A stretch of DNA of 64,000 bases from Cellulophaga sp. F20128 (GTDB lineage Bacteria > Bacteroidota > Bacteroidia > Flavobacteriales > Flavobacteriaceae). The notes below the pieces were generated by a model. It ran no database searches. It was not told the DNA's origin and saw only the letters and a list, made by a program, of their open reading frames with translations. Position 1 is the first letter of the stretch; every line of letters starts with the position of its first letter. The stretch covers positions 1 to 64,000 of the forward strand of contig NZ_JALKBA010000007.1 in the NCBI RefSeq assembly GCF_023015805.1. The letters run 5' to 3'. Shown here in pieces: positions 1 through 8,472 of this stretch. The translations under genes were made by a program, and so were the position numbers.

Positions 1-162
1 ATATCAGGTATTGAAGGAGCTCAAATTTTAAAGAACAATAAAACAGGAGTAATGATTGCAGGAAAAATAGTTGATCTCACACCAAATCTAGCATTAAAAC
101 TAACCAAGTTTGTACTGAAAAAAGCTATAAAGATAGGGATACAAAAAGGGATTTCTTATTAA
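1..162 (+). CDS. C-terminal end of an unrecognised protein (cut by window edge)
   Basis: An open frame enters from the left edge and ends with TAA at 160-162, giving the last 53 residues. The tail is basic, with the segment LTKFVLKKAIKIGIQKG near the end, and has no motif I recognise. It lies 17 bases ahead of the DUF6730-like gene, in the same direction, so the two are probably co-transcribed. In flavobacterial mobile elements the gene ahead of DUF6730 is often a relaxase, but nothing in these 53 residues proves that here. Confidence 0.5.
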   Translation: MSGIEGAQILKNNKTGVMIAGKIVDLTPNLALKLTKFVLKKAIKIGIQKGISY

Positions 163-179
163 ATAAAACACACCTAATT

Positions 180-494
180 ATGACAAAACTTGAAGAGTTA
201 ACAGCATTAGTAGTCAATGAACTCAATGACTTTAAAACTGGTATTGAGAAATTAGAGAAAATCAATAGGGCATTAATTGACACTAAAATTAAGATGGATT
301 TAACCGAATATAAATCCATGATTGAAACCCAGCAACAGGAAATGACATCTCATAAGGAATTTATGAAAAGCTTTGAAAATCGTTTTAATAACAAAACCAA
401 TCAAGCTAAAATTTATCCTACTTGGGCAGTTGTGGTTTTTATTGTTAGCTTAGTATTTAGTTTTGCTTCTTTATCCTATATTATTTTAACCTAA
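180..494 (+). CDS. DUF6730-like small membrane-anchored protein of mobilisation modules
   Basis: A 104-residue protein. Residues 1-75 are charged and probably coiled coil (LEELTALVVNELNDFK, then repeated K/E heptads). A single C-terminal membrane segment follows at about 82-103 (WAVVVFIVSLVFSFASL). The layout matches, from memory, the DUF6730 family found beside relaxase genes on Bacteroidota mobilisable elements. Its molecular job is not known; a membrane-tethered partner of the relaxase or coupling step is an inference. With the recombinase and broken tRNA near 14-15.3 kb it suggests that the first 15 kb is one integrated element whose left part lies outside the window. Confidence 0.6.
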   Translation: MTKLEELTALVVNELNDFKTGIEKLEKINRALIDTKIKMDLTEYKSMIETQQQEMTSHKEFMKSFENRFNNKTNQAKIYPTWAVVVFIVSLVFSFASLSYIILT

Positions 495-710
495 ACAATT
501 TCAATTAATTCTAATAGAACTATAAACAAAACCAGATAAATATAGTTCTCCCTTACTTTTTTAATTAAAACTTGATAACATTAAGCAAATAAATCAACAT
601 TAACATCTTTTTTCAAAAAACTCGATCAGTTAAGTTATATACACAACCCAAATAAGATTTACAAAAATTGTAACCTTAAAAAAAAAGACATTAGAACACT
701 GGTATTGGGA
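495..710. other. Intergenic stretch, no gene seen
   Basis: AT-rich spacer between the DUF6730-like gene and the tail of the first sigma gene. It holds one TTGTAAC (668-674) that lacks the matching downstream hexamer seen at the five island promoters, and a run of nine A at 678-686 that could serve as a U-tract for the minus-strand sigma gene. I see no hairpin ahead of that tract. Confidence 0.4.
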
Positions 711-1403
711 TTAATTAAAAGATTGTAGTTTTTGTATGCGCCACATTACATATTCAACAAGGCTATCACATTTAGAGTTTCCAAATTCAAAAATATCCTG
801 TGAATTTGCAGTATTGAGAAGAAATTTTTTCATCATATTCCTAGCCCTATGAAGTCTTACTTTCACATTACTATTGGTTAAATCAAGACCTTTTGAAATT
901 TCCGAAATTTCCATACCTTCGACTTCTTTAAGCATATACACAACCTTGTACTTATGAGGTAATGCATCAATAGCCTTTTCAATAAAAGCGGTGGATTCTT
1001 TATACATAATCTTACTTTCTGGGTTCATAGAGGATGTATCCGCAATTTGAAATACGCCTGTTTCTTGCATAAGGTCTGCAACTTGATGTCTTTTAGATTT
1101 CCTTTTCCGTTGAAGGGCTTCATTAATTCCAATTCTTACTAACCAGGTTGAAAACATAGCTTCATTTTTAAACTGATAAATTTTTTGAAAAGCTTTAACG
1201 TATGCGTCCTGCATTGTATCTTCAACATCTGCTTCAATATCTATATAACTACGAATAGTTCTATAAAGCAGTTCATTATACCGTCTCATTAAAATTTCGA
1301 AAAGCTCAGTTTGACCATTCAATATTTTTTCTACAACCATAAAATCCGGCAGTAATGTTGTCGAAACAATTTCTTTTTTCTTTTCTGAATTTCCATTACC
1401 CAT
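711..1403 (-). CDS. ECF-type RNA polymerase sigma factor (paralogue 1)
   Basis: Directs RNA polymerase to a dedicated promoter set. Region 2 lies at about residues 25-95, with DVEDTMQDAYVKAF and FSTWLVRIGINEA. Region 4 is an HTH at about 140-195, with ALPHKYKVVYMLKEVEGM and SNVKVRLHRARNMMKKF. A short C-terminal tail with FEFGNSKCD and a VM pair is shared with the second sigma gene at 8.5 kb. The frame also allows a GTG at 1409, but I prefer the ATG at 1403 because a promoter-like site ends at 1420, leaving a leader of about 10 bases. No anti-sigma gene adjoins it. It is divergent from the DUF4142-cupredoxin-cytochrome operon, and both sides carry the same promoter motif, so autoregulation plus control of that operon is likely (inference). 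Confidence 0.9.
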   Translation of the reverse strand: MGNGNSEKKKEIVSTTLLPDFMVVEKILNGQTELFEILMRRYNELLYRTIRSYIDIEADVEDTMQDAYVKAFQKIYQFKNEAMFSTWLVRIGINEALQRKRKSKRHQVADLMQETGVFQIADTSSMNPESKIMYKESTAFIEKAIDALPHKYKVVYMLKEVEGMEISEISKGLDLTNSNVKVRLHRARNMMKKFLLNTANSQDIFEFGNSKCDSLVEYVMWRIQKLQSFN

Positions 1404-1419
1404 ATTCACTCTTTTTTAA

Positions 1420-1449
1420 TTAGATGCAATAATCCAAATTAGGTTACAA
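1420..1449 (-). promoter_or_regulatory. ECF-type promoter of sigma gene 1
   Basis: On the minus strand: TTGTAAC (complement of 1443-1449), 17 bases, then ATCTAA (complement of 1420-1425). Spacing and both boxes agree with four other sites in the island. Suggests the sigma gene is transcribed by its own or its paralogue's product. Confidence 0.65.
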
Positions 1450-1644
1450 GAATACTATAAGAAATTCAACCAATACCCCCAATTTGTACAACATCACTCT
1501 TTTTATTGCCAATTCGATCATTTTTAGTAAATCACGTATAAATAAGAATAAACTATGAAGTTTTCTGGCTTCGTATTGTGTAAGCGACAGCATTGTCAAA
1601 AAAGAAAAAAAAGAGCTCTTCAAATCCCTAAAAAAAATAGTTTT

Positions 1645-1674
1645 TTGTAACCACAATACATTTTCTGCATCCAA
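1645..1674 (+). promoter_or_regulatory. ECF-type promoter of the DUF4142-cupredoxin-cytochrome operon
   Basis: TTGTAAC at 1645-1651, 17 bases, ATCCAA at 1669-1674. The ATG at 1674 overlaps the downstream box and would lie before the transcript start, so this site argues for the ATG at 1701 as the real start of the DUF4142 gene. Confidence 0.65.
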
Positions 1675-1700
1675 TGGATAATAATTATAAAAATTTTATC

Positions 1701-2216
1701 ATGAAATCACTTATAAGTATGCTATTGTTTGAATTAATTTGTTTTTCATCCTACGGACAGCAAAAAGATGAATTGTCAGATCCAGAAGTAGCTTCTGTAG
1801 CTGTTGTCGCAAATCAAATTGATATTAGCTACGCAGAAATAGCGCTCAAAAAATCAAAAAATAACGAAATTCTTGAATTCGCAAATCGAATGATAACCGA
1901 CCATAATGTGGTAATTAAACAGGCAGTTGATCTGGTAACAAAACTTAGTGTTACCCCTAAAGATAATGCAATTAGTAAATCATTAGTGGAAGACGCTGAA
2001 AAAATTAATAAGAAGCTACTTAAAGCTAAAAAAAAGAAGTTTGATAATATATATATAGATAACGAAGTTGCATACCATAAGGCAGTTATTGCCGCGGTAA
2101 AAAACTTATTAATTCCAGAATCCGACAATATGGAACTTAAGGAATTATTAGAAGCCGTTTTACCTGCATTAGAAGCACATCTAGAGCATGCGGAAATGGT
2201 TCAAAAGCAATTATAA
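1701..2216 (+). CDS. Exported DUF4142 protein, ferritin-like helical bundle
   Basis: A DUF4142-family protein, about 171 residues from the chosen start. The N-terminus MKSLISMLLFELICFSSYG looks like a signal peptide, so the mature protein is periplasmic or outer-membrane associated. The rest is helical, with the family's typical DISYAEIALKKSKN, RMITDH, DNEVAYHKAVI and LEAHLEHAEM segments, the last rich in His and Glu. Function in the family is unproven; ties to oxidative or metal stress are common suggestions. The frame opens at 1674, but the promoter-like site overlaps that ATG, so 1701 is preferred. First gene of an operon with a cupredoxin (27 bases later) and a di-haem cytochrome. Confidence 0.85.
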   Translation: MKSLISMLLFELICFSSYGQQKDELSDPEVASVAVVANQIDISYAEIALKKSKNNEILEFANRMITDHNVVIKQAVDLVTKLSVTPKDNAISKSLVEDAEKINKKLLKAKKKKFDNIYIDNEVAYHKAVIAAVKNLLIPESDNMELKELLEAVLPALEAHLEHAEMVQKQL

Positions 2217-2242
2217 TCTTGTAATAATAAAACAAAACGATT

Positions 2243-2578
2243 ATGAACTTCCTTAAGAAAAAAAAGATACTACTGTTTGTTACTGTTGTTATAGGATTTG
2301 GAATATCCATGGTAGCTCAAAACGCTCCCAAAAAACATATTGTTGAAATTAAAAAAATGAAGTTTATTCCAGCCGAAATCAATGTAAAAAAAGGAGATAC
2401 GGTCGTTTGGATAAATAAAGAATTTTTTCCTCACGATGTAACCGACCAAAAGACTAAAGCTTGGGGTTCCGGACCATTCGGACAAAATGAAACTTGGAGC
2501 AAGGTTATTACCAAAAACGAAAATTATTTCTGCAACCTACATAAAGTTATGAAAGGAATTATAAAAATTAAGAAATAA
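2243..2578 (+). CDS. Exported cupredoxin (plastocyanin/azurin-like blue copper protein)
   Basis: A small type 1 copper electron carrier of 111 residues. A signal peptide covers about residues 1-26 (hydrophobic LLFVTVVIGFGISMVAQ). The cupredoxin fold follows with all four expected ligands: His64 in FFPHDVTD, Cys97 and His100 in CNLHKVM, and Met103. The segment MKFIPAEINVKKGDTVVW is typical of the family. It probably passes electrons to the di-haem cytochrome encoded 25 bases downstream. Being in one operon with DUF4142 and a peroxidase-like cytochrome suggests periplasmic redox defence. Confidence 0.88.
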   Translation: MNFLKKKKILLFVTVVIGFGISMVAQNAPKKHIVEIKKMKFIPAEINVKKGDTVVWINKEFFPHDVTDQKTKAWGSGPFGQNETWSKVITKNENYFCNLHKVMKGIIKIKK

Positions 2579-2603
2579 AATATTAACGCAAAAACCAAAA
2601 ATT

Positions 2604-3869
2604 ATGACAAACAAATTTATGACCCCAGTGCTCCTACTAATTATGGTATTTAGCCTTTTTAGTTGCAATAATGATGATTCTGGTTCTACACCTATAATTC
2701 CTCCAGGTGAGGGAAGTTTAAATTTACCCCCATTAGATCCTCAATTAGTTCAAGAAGGCCAAGATGTCTTTCGATATGACACTTTCGGAGATGAAACATT
2801 TTGGACAGATGTATTACAAATGAACCAAGTAATAGAAACAGCTATAAGTCCGAATACAGCTTTAAATGTGGGTTTAAAGGTGGATGCCGAAGCTTTACCA
2901 CCAGCTGTTGTTACTGCTATTCAAAATGGGGAGGTTGATTTAGATGACCCTCAAACCACGTTGGTCTTATTACAACTTAATGCTGTTCTTGGGGTTCAAG
3001 GACAAGTCAGTAAAAACCCTGATGGTAGCTTGTCGTTGGACAGAATGGGCGTTACTTGCGCGTTGTGCCACTCAACTGTTGACGACTCCTTTGCCCCTGG
3101 CATTGGTAGTCGTTTGGATGGATGGGCAAATCGGGATTTAGACCCTGGTTTAATTATTTCATTATCTCCAGCTCTAGACCAACCAACAAAGGATGTTTAT
3201 GCTTCTTGGGGGCCTGGAATTTACGATCCAAGATTTAACAATGATGGTTTGAATAACCCAGTTGTCATCCCACCTGCGTATGGCTTATATGGCCTTCCTA
3301 AAGCTATTTTTACTGGAGATGGAGATGTAGAACGCGAGCCCGCAGGACCTGTGGCTTATTGGAATAGATATGTAGCGGTTACTCAAATGCACGGACACGG
3401 ATATTTCGCCGATGCACGCCTCAATTTAGAAGTTGACCATAGAGAAAATGATGATTTAGTAACAGATAAACTGCCTGCTTTGCAAGCGTATCAATTTTCT
3501 ATTTCAGCTCCCACAGCTCCCGTCAGTTCTTTTGATGCGAATGCCGCTGCCAGAGGAAAAGCGCTTTTTTCTGGAAAAGGACAGTGTTCAAGTTGTCATT
3601 CCGGGCCATTATTTACTGATGTTATCGATGGTGGGAAATTACATCCTCAAAATGCATCTGTGGCAGTAGATAAAGATTATGTTAATCGCTCAGCTACAAA
3701 GAAATGGAGAGTTACACCACTTAAAGGAATTTGGCAACACCCTCCTTATTTTCATGATGGCTCTGCGGCTACCTTGGCTGATGTAGTCGCAAGATATAAC
3801 CAGCAAATGAATCTTAATTTAAATACGGCAGAAATGGCTGATCTTACTGAATATCTGAAATCTATATAG
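2604..3869 (+). CDS. Di-haem cytochrome c lipoprotein of the CCP/MauG type
   Basis: A 421-residue protein with a lipoprotein signal (FSLFSCNND, lipid Cys at about 21) and two haem-binding motifs, CALCH at about 152-156 and CSSCH at about 328-332. The C-terminal half carries the family pattern WRVTPLKGIWQHPPYFHDGS and the helix ending in LTEYLKS. The family includes cytochrome c peroxidases that reduce hydrogen peroxide and MauG-like oxidases; which reaction applies is not shown. The middle of the protein, between the two haem sites, is longer than in classical CcpA. Last gene of the DUF4142 operon, followed by a strong hairpin. The CcsBA gene downstream would mature its haems. Confidence 0.85.
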   Translation: MTNKFMTPVLLLIMVFSLFSCNNDDSGSTPIIPPGEGSLNLPPLDPQLVQEGQDVFRYDTFGDETFWTDVLQMNQVIETAISPNTALNVGLKVDAEALPPAVVTAIQNGEVDLDDPQTTLVLLQLNAVLGVQGQVSKNPDGSLSLDRMGVTCALCHSTVDDSFAPGIGSRLDGWANRDLDPGLIISLSPALDQPTKDVYASWGPGIYDPRFNNDGLNNPVVIPPAYGLYGLPKAIFTGDGDVEREPAGPVAYWNRYVAVTQMHGHGYFADARLNLEVDHRENDDLVTDKLPALQAYQFSISAPTAPVSSFDANAAARGKALFSGKGQCSSCHSGPLFTDVIDGGKLHPQNASVAVDKDYVNRSATKKWRVTPLKGIWQHPPYFHDGSAATLADVVARYNQQMNLNLNTAEMADLTEYLKSI

Positions 3870-3926
3870 TTATTGGTTGGTAGTGTAAAAAGAAGAATAA
3901 AGACTTATTTAATATTCTGCTTTTAT

Positions 3927-3987
3927 AAGCATCTTTTTGGAGCGATACATTCTTTAAGAATCAATCCCTAAAGAGGTGCTTTTTTTT
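3927..3987 (+). terminator. Long-stem hairpin with T-tract after the cytochrome gene
   Basis: Bases 3927-3938 (AAGCATCTTTTT) pair along all 12 positions with 3970-3981 (AAAGAGGTGCTT), counting two G-T pairs, and a run of seven T (3981-3987) follows. The loop of about 31 bases holds a second perfect inverted repeat, ATTCTT-T-AAGAAT. Most simply an intrinsic terminator with a branched top. Confidence 0.55.
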
Positions 3988-4072
3988 ATGTGCAAGTACT
4001 AAAGTTTGATAAAATGTGTCCTATTTAAAAAGATCTTGGTATTAGAACAATATATAATTGATTATTAACAAA

Positions 4073-7000
4073 ATGAAAGGCCTAAAAGAAATCCTATTCT
4101 CTACCCGTACCATGACGGTTCTTTTGCTTTTATATGGTATTTCCATGGCAGTTGCAACTTTTGTAGAAAACGACTATGATACACCTACAGCAAAAACGCT
4201 TATTTATAACTCGATTTGGTTTGAAATTTTGATGCTTTGGTTGATTGTCTTGTTCGCTGCAAATATTAAGACTTATAGACTTACAAGACAAGAAAAATGG
4301 CCGCTATTGGTATTTCATTTAGCTTTTATTTTTATGTTTATTGGAGGCGCTGTAACGCGTTACATAAGTTTTGAAGGACAAATGCCGATTAAAGAAGGAC
4401 AGACTACCAATGAAATTATCAGTGATCTCACTTATTTCAAATTGATTGTAAGCGATGGAAACAAAACATTAAGCTACGACAAAAACCCCTATATGATGTC
4501 TTATTTTAATGCAAAAGACACTAAATGGCCTTTCAAAAGAACCTTTAAACAAAAATATCGATTTGGAAATAAAGTTATTGCCTTAAAAACCATTGACTAT
4601 ATTCCGTTAGCCAAGGACTCTGTTCAAAAAACCGAATCGGGAAAGAAGATGCTCAATATTGTATCTTTAGGACATGGAGGTCGAGAAAATACTTATATCC
4701 CTGAAGGCGAAACCAAGAATATAGAAGGAACACTATTTAGTTTTAACAACCCGGTCCAAGGCACAGTTCAACTCAAGGAAACGGATAGTATCATTACGAT
4801 TGTACTTCCCAATGATGGACACTACATGTCTATGGAAGGACAGCAAAAAGGTATCGTAACTGATTCTACCTTATTGGCGCAACGTTCTGGCGAACTTAAA
4901 GCGAATGCATCTGCCATTTTGAATCACAGGACACTCTACACCGTTAACACAACCAATTTCATCATCCCTGAAAACGCCTTCAATGGAAAAATTGTTTACT
5001 ACAATGGGAACAAAAACGACCCGATGGATAAAAATCTTTTGGAAGTGATTCAGTTGGAATTAACCTCGGGAAATGAAATAGATACACTGTTGATAAAAGG
5101 GGGGAAAGGTGTTACTGAATTAGATAAAACTGTAAGGATTAATGGGCTGAATGTTTCCTTGGGATTTGGTTCCAAAATACTTTATACTGATTTTTATTTG
5201 CGATGTGATGATTTTTTACTGGAACGTTATCCAGGGTCAAATAACCCATCATCTTATGAAAGCAAGATAACCGTTATTGATGGAGAAACAGAGAATCAGC
5301 ATCATATTTATATGAATAATGTGATGGATTATCGTGGCTACCGATTCTTTCAGGCCAGTTATTTCCCTGATGAAACCGGAACCATCCTTTCTGTAAATGC
5401 CGACAAATGGGGAACAAATATTACCTATTTTGGATATTTTTTATTGTTTACAGGAATGTTTTTCACGCTCTTCTGGAAAGGGACTCGTTTTTGGAATCTC
5501 AATAATTCTTTAAAGAAAATGCACGCGAAAAGTCGTGTATTGATTCCTTTTTTAATGCTTTTAGGCTTAGGATTCGGAGTGAATCTCAGTTTCGCCCAAA
5601 ATAGTGTCGTTCAAACTACAGAGACAACAAGTTTAAAACGACAGAAACTTGGACCAAATGCTCAATTTGCAAAGCCTAGCGAGTTTGGACTCAAAAGGAT
5701 AATTGATCCCGTTCATGCCGAAAAATTTGGACATCTTTTAGTTCAGGATTTTCAAGGCAGGATTAAACCTATGAACACACATAGTCTTGAACTACTTAGG
5801 AAGATTTATAAGAAAGATTCATATCACAAAGGAACACAGACTATATCTTCAGAACAATGGTTTATTTCCATGCAGATCGATCCTAGTTTTTGGGCCAATG
5901 AACCATTGATAAAAGTGGGTAAAAACGGAGGTGATAAATTAATAAAGGAAACAGATGCCAATGAAGATGGTTATACGTCATACACCAATCTTGTGGACAT
6001 GAATACAGGCGTTTTTAAGCTGGAAGAACAGAATAACTTATCTTTCAGCAAACGGAAAGCCGACCAGTCTAAATATGACAAAGCCGTAATAGAGGTGACC
6101 GAACGCTTTAATGTTTTCAGCAATATCGCTTTTGGGTATTATACGCAAACCGTTCCAATAAAAAACGATTCAGCACAAACATGGACAAGTTGGATATACA
6201 GTACTGAAGAAAATTCTGTAATGATTGACACGACAGCTTATGCACTGTTAACCAATTATTTTAATGGTGCCAAAGAAGGGTTGAAAACCGGAAATTGGAA
6301 CAGTGCTGATAACGCTATTGAAGACATCCGTGAATTTCAGCAGATTTGGGGTGAAAAAGTTATGCCACCAAAAACAAAGGTACAACTGGAGATTCTCTAT
6401 AATCATCTAAACATTTTCTTCTGGTTGATGATAATTTACAGTTTTTTGGGTGTGTTTATGATCTTGCTTGGTTTTGCGGAGGTATTTTCTCTTGGATCAA
6501 GATATCATAACATGATTCGTATTTTGACCAAAACCTTATTGGGTATCATGGTTGCAGCACTAGTCGTACAAGTGATGGCTTTAGCATTACGTTGGTATCT
6601 TTCGGGACATGCCCCTTGGAGTAATGGATATGAAGCTATAATATTTATTTCTGGAATAGGTGTACTTTCAGGTTTGCTTCTTTACAGAAATCGGAATGCT
6701 TTTATTCCTGCAGCTGGAGCGTTGGTCGCCATGATCATGATGGGTTTTGCCCATGGAGGTTCCATGCTCGACCCACAGATTACGCCTTTGGAACCCGTAT
6801 TAAAATCCTATTGGCTCATGATTCATGTTGGCATCATAACTTCCAGTTACGGATTCTTCGGCTTATCTACAGTATTGAGTGCAATTTCATTAATACTGTT
6901 CAGTGCAAAACCTACTATAAAAATAAAGCGTTCCATTAAGGAATTGACCATAGTCAATGAAATGGCTTTAACCGTGGGCATCTTTGCCCTTGCCGTAGGC

Positions 7001-7348
7001 ACCTTTCTAGGAGGAATGTGGGCTAATGAGAGTTGGGGAAGATATTGGAGCTGGGATCCCAAAGAAACTTGGGCATTTATATCGGTTATATTATATGCTG
7101 TGGTGCTCCACTTGAGATTAGTACCGAAACTGAAGGGTAAACTTACTTTTAATATCGCAAGCCTATGGGCAATATGGCCGATTATATTTACCTATTTTGG
7201 AGTAAACTACTATCTGTCAGGATTGCATTCCTACGCTGCTGGTGACCCAATACCAATTCCTGCCTGGATTTATATTACTGCAGCAGGAATGCTTATTTTG
7301 ACTTTGGTGGCTTACTTTAGAAACAAATTGAGCAAGAAACAGATTTAA
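4073..7348 (+). CDS. ccsBA: Fused cytochrome c maturation protein CcsBA (ResB-ResC type)
   Basis: System II haem exporter and cytochrome c synthetase. Three N-terminal membrane segments (about 12-100) open a ResB/CcsB domain with a large periplasmic loop, closed by a segment near 450-470. A second hydrophobic stretch (LIPFLMLLGLGFGVNL, near 490-510) precedes another periplasmic region, and the C-terminal CcsA domain (from about 780) has multiple membrane segments. The haem-handling WWD signature WGRYWSWDPKETWAF is at about 988-1002, with candidate haem-ligand His residues in SYWLMIHVG and SGLHSYA. The frame opens at a TTG (4058), but ATG 4073 gives the standard start. It would attach haem to the di-haem cytochrome upstream. 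Its stop overlaps the convergent folE stop by four bases. Confidence 0.92.
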   Translation: MKGLKEILFSTRTMTVLLLLYGISMAVATFVENDYDTPTAKTLIYNSIWFEILMLWLIVLFAANIKTYRLTRQEKWPLLVFHLAFIFMFIGGAVTRYISFEGQMPIKEGQTTNEIISDLTYFKLIVSDGNKTLSYDKNPYMMSYFNAKDTKWPFKRTFKQKYRFGNKVIALKTIDYIPLAKDSVQKTESGKKMLNIVSLGHGGRENTYIPEGETKNIEGTLFSFNNPVQGTVQLKETDSIITIVLPNDGHYMSMEGQQKGIVTDSTLLAQRSGELKANASAILNHRTLYTVNTTNFIIPENAFNGKIVYYNGNKNDPMDKNLLEVIQLELTSGNEIDTLLIKGGKGVTELDKTVRINGLNVSLGFGSKILYTDFYLRCDDFLLERYPGSNNPSSYESKITVIDGETENQHHIYMNNVMDYRGYRFFQASYFPDETGTILSVNADKWGTNITYFGYFLLFTGMFFTLFWKGTRFWNLNNSLKKMHAKSRVLIPFLMLLGLGFGVNLSFAQNSVVQTTETTSLKRQKLGPNAQFAKPSEFGLKRIIDPVHAEKFGHLLVQDFQGRIKPMNTHSLELLRKIYKKDSYHKGTQTISSEQWFISMQIDPSFWANEPLIKVGKNGGDKLIKETDANEDGYTSYTNLVDMNTGVFKLEEQNNLSFSKRKADQSKYDKAVIEVTERFNVFSNIAFGYYTQTVPIKNDSAQTWTSWIYSTEENSVMIDTTAYALLTNYFNGAKEGLKTGNWNSADNAIEDIREFQQIWGEKVMPPKTKVQLEILYNHLNIFFWLMIIYSFLGVFMILLGFAEVFSLGSRYHNMIRILTKTLLGIMVAALVVQVMALALRWYLSGHAPWSNGYEAIIFISGIGVLSGLLLYRNRNAFIPAAGALVAMIMMGFAHGGSMLDPQITPLEPVLKSYWLMIHVGIITSSYGFFGLSTVLSAISLILFSAKPTIKIKRSIKELTIVNEMALTVGIFALAVGTFLGGMWANESWGRYWSWDPKETWAFISVILYAVVLHLRLVPKLKGKLTFNIASLWAIWPIIFTYFGVNYYLSGLHSYAAGDPIPIPAWIYITAAGMLILTLVAYFRNKLSKKQI

Positions 7349-8010
7349 TTAGAACCAAGCAAAACCGATATAAGATTAGAATCGTTTTTTATCTGTCCCT
7401 TAAAAACAGACGTTACGGTTGAACTTCCCAAATCCTCAACACCTCTACAAGAAATGCAACTATGATTTGCTTTTAAAACAACACCTACATCCTCTGTGTT
7501 AAGTATAAAAGATAGTTCTTGCAATATCTGCATTGTCAATCGCTCTTGCACTTGTGGTCTTCGTGCAAAATAGTCAACAATTCTATGGATTTTAGATAAT
7601 CCAATGATATAATCTTTTGGATTGTAAACAACATTGGCTATGCCTTGAATTGGTACAAAATGATGTTCACAAAACGACGTAAACGGGATATTGAGCTCAA
7701 TTAAAGGCGTGTGATAACCAAACTCATTTTCAAATACAGTTACTTTAGGCTTGTTTTTTGGATTTAAACCCTTAAATACCTCGTTCACGTACATTTTTGC
7801 CACTCGCTTTGGTGTGCCCTTTATACTATCGTTGGTTAGGTCAAATCCCAATATTTCTATAATATCCTTAAACTTTTCAGTAATCAGTTCAATCTTCAAT
7901 TCTTCATCTCTATCAAAAGCATCATCACGTAGCGGATTTTTGGCCACTACGTGATGATTGAAATTTTTTAAACTATCTTTTACTAAAAGGGTGTTTCCGT
8001 TTACCTCCAT
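7345..8010 (-). CDS. folE: GTP cyclohydrolase I
   Basis: Converts GTP to 7,8-dihydroneopterin triphosphate, the entry to folate or tetrahydropterin synthesis. Key family parts are present: FTSFCEHHFVPIQG (zinc Cys and catalytic His), GLSKIHRIVDYFARRPQVQERLT, and HSCISCRGVED with the second zinc Cys. The frame runs upstream to 8073 but would overlap doxX; the ATG at 8010 gives a 221-residue enzyme, the usual size, only a few bases after the doxX stop. doxX and folE are therefore probably one transcript from the ECF-type promoter at 8434-8463. A folE on a mobile element is probably an additional copy for a pterin cofactor (inference). Confidence 0.93.
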   Translation of the reverse strand: MEVNGNTLLVKDSLKNFNHHVVAKNPLRDDAFDRDEELKIELITEKFKDIIEILGFDLTNDSIKGTPKRVAKMYVNEVFKGLNPKNKPKVTVFENEFGYHTPLIELNIPFTSFCEHHFVPIQGIANVVYNPKDYIIGLSKIHRIVDYFARRPQVQERLTMQILQELSFILNTEDVGVVLKANHSCISCRGVEDLGSSTVTSVFKGQIKNDSNLISVLLGSN

Positions 8011-8014
8011 AAAA

Positions 8015-8398
8015 TTAATTCTTGGCTTTATTGAAATTGTTTTCAGATAGTTTTGCCAATGAAAATGCACCAATTGCCATTACTATATCTCTCACCGCAA
8101 CATCTACATAAGTCCAACTGAAAATTAAGGTCAAGGCTATTGCCACTAGCCATCCAGAAACCACATAAGCACCTAATTTCGTTTTTGTTAAAACCAGTAC
8201 TCCAGCAATAATTTCGATAACACCAACTATCATCATAAATGTAGTAGGTTCAAATGGAAGCATGGATGCAAATCCTTCGGAAATGTATTGAGACCAATCG
8301 GTCAAAATGTTTGTAAATTTGTCTAGTCCTGCAACAATTGGAACTAAGCCAAAAGTGAATTTTAGCAAGGTTTTTACTAACTGTACGTTTGAGTTCAT
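8015..8398 (-). CDS. DoxX-like inner-membrane protein
   Basis: 127 residues with four likely membrane helices, at about 8-26 (VKTLLKFTFGLVPIVAGLDKF), 52-70, 73-95 and 100-118. The first helix and the GLDKF turn are typical of the DoxX/MauE-like superfamily, small proteins tied to quinone or sulfur redox and oxidative stress. No catalytic residue can be assigned. The gene is divergent from the second sigma gene, shares its control region and runs on into folE. Regulation by the island sigma factor is suggested by the promoter site at 8434-8463. Confidence 0.8.
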   Translation of the reverse strand: MNSNVQLVKTLLKFTFGLVPIVAGLDKFTNILTDWSQYISEGFASMLPFEPTTFMMIVGVIEIIAGVLVLTKTKLGAYVVSGWLVAIALTLIFSWTYVDVAVRDIVMAIGAFSLAKLSENNFNKAKN

Positions 8399-8433
8399 AA
8401 TTCTACTATTTAGTTATTAATTTATTACACCCT

Positions 8434-8463
8434 TTTGATGGTAAATTTTAAAAAACGATACAA
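8434..8463 (-). promoter_or_regulatory. ECF-type promoter of doxX-folE
   Basis: On the minus strand: TTGTATC (complement of 8457-8463), 17 bases, ATCAAA (complement of 8434-8439). One base in the upstream box differs from the island consensus. It is back to back with the promoter of sigma gene 2, and the two upstream boxes together form a palindrome. Confidence 0.55.
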
Positions 8464-8472
8464 AATTTTGTA
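8459..8472. promoter_or_regulatory. Perfect 14-base palindrome between doxX and sigma gene 2
   Basis: TACAAAATTTTGTA, an exact inverted repeat. It is formed where the upstream boxes of the two divergent ECF-type promoters meet, so it may be a by-product of that layout rather than a separate operator. Confidence 0.6.

Noticed and set aside
668-697. TTGTAAC after sigma gene 1, a possible sixth ECF promoter
   Set aside because: The hexamer at the fixed 17-base distance is TAGAAC, unlike ATCYAA, and no gene starts downstream on that strand.
1444-1674. 76-residue open frame on the minus strand between sigma gene 1 and the DUF4142 gene
   Set aside because: It covers both divergent promoter sites, has no family resemblance, and its composition is that of AT-rich spacer.
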